DNA from: Sphingomonadales bacterium
GTDB lineage: Bacteria; Pseudomonadota; Alphaproteobacteria; Sphingomonadales; Sphingomonadaceae
Direction: 5' to 3'
DNA: 5,825 bases
Assembly (NCBI GenBank): GCA_025360285.1
Contig: JANYCM010000190.1
Span: 1 to 5,825 of the forward strand
Part shown: piece by piece, positions 5,742 through 5,825 of the stretch
Numbering within the stretch: the first letter of the stretch is position 1
How the letters are laid out: each line of letters starts with the position of its first letter
Notes under the pieces: generated by a model
Seen by the model: the letters and a program-made list of their open reading frames with translations, nothing else
Databases searched by the model: none
Told to the model about the DNA's origin: nothing
Position numbers and translations under genes: made by a program

Positions 5742-5825
5742 CTACCGTCGCCGGCCGCCCTCGGGCAGCGGTGGCAGGTTCTTCTTGTCGATCACATCAT
5801 TGTCGTCGCCGGCCAGCATGGCGAA
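5742..5825 (-). CDS. C-terminal end of an unidentified protein (runs off the right edge)
   Basis: On the minus strand, an open frame enters from the right edge and ends at TAG (5744-5742) after 27 codons. The visible residues include AGDDNDVIDKKN and LPPLPEGG, ending in three arginines: an acidic segment, then a Pro/Gly tail. Third positions are mostly G or C, as in the other genes here, which supports real coding. I do not recognise the family and propose no function. The convergent arrangement with queA and the inverted repeat just past its stop agree with a gene end at this place. With so few residues a chance open frame cannot be excluded. Confidence 0.5.
   Translation of the reverse strand, partial: FAMLAGDDNDVIDKKNLPPLPEGGRRR

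Overview
The window is GC-rich chromosomal DNA with almost wall-to-wall coding. It looks like an alphaproteobacterium, most likely a sphingomonad-type genome. This rests on high GC at third codon positions, on the housekeeping gene order xseB-ispA and coaD-cyclophilin-queA, and on the style of the proteins. The taxonomic call is inference from content; no rRNA or other marker is present.

Left part (1-1952, minus strand): two genes point leftward. Furthest left is the N-terminal part of a MgtE-type magnesium channel (cytoplasmic N domain and CBS domains only; the membrane domain lies beyond the left edge). Upstream of it, 54 bases away, is a complete zinc-dependent medium-chain alcohol dehydrogenase of the aryl/benzyl-alcohol dehydrogenase type. 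A 132-base divergent intergenic region (1953-2084) separates these from the rightward genes. It holds the dehydrogenase ribosome binding site, an adjoining 13-base palindrome, and a weak promoter candidate for the rightward genes.

Central and right part (2085-5665, plus strand): five tightly packed housekeeping genes. They are xseB (exonuclease VII small subunit), ispA (farnesyl diphosphate synthase), coaD (phosphopantetheine adenylyltransferase), an exported cyclophilin-type prolyl isomerase, and queA (tRNA queuosine biosynthesis). Gaps are 14, 9 and -1 bases between the first four, which suggests one transcript. queA follows after a 115-base spacer holding two consecutive GC-rich hairpins just before its ribosome binding site. 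The products serve different pathways (DNA repair, isoprenoids, coenzyme A, envelope protein folding, tRNA modification), so this is a shared-transcription housekeeping cluster rather than one pathway.

Right edge (5666-5825): a perfect 14-bp inverted repeat lies between queA and the last 27 codons of a convergent minus-strand gene that I cannot identify.

I saw no mobile element, CRISPR array, tRNA, rRNA, toxin-antitoxin pair or defence system, and nothing that I would call a new biological system. The points worth a second look are small: the probably leaderless xseB start, the palindrome at the dehydrogenase ribosome binding site, the two inverted-repeat elements, the proline-rich tail and altered ligand-pocket position of the cyclophilin, and the abrupt codon-usage change at the end of queA.
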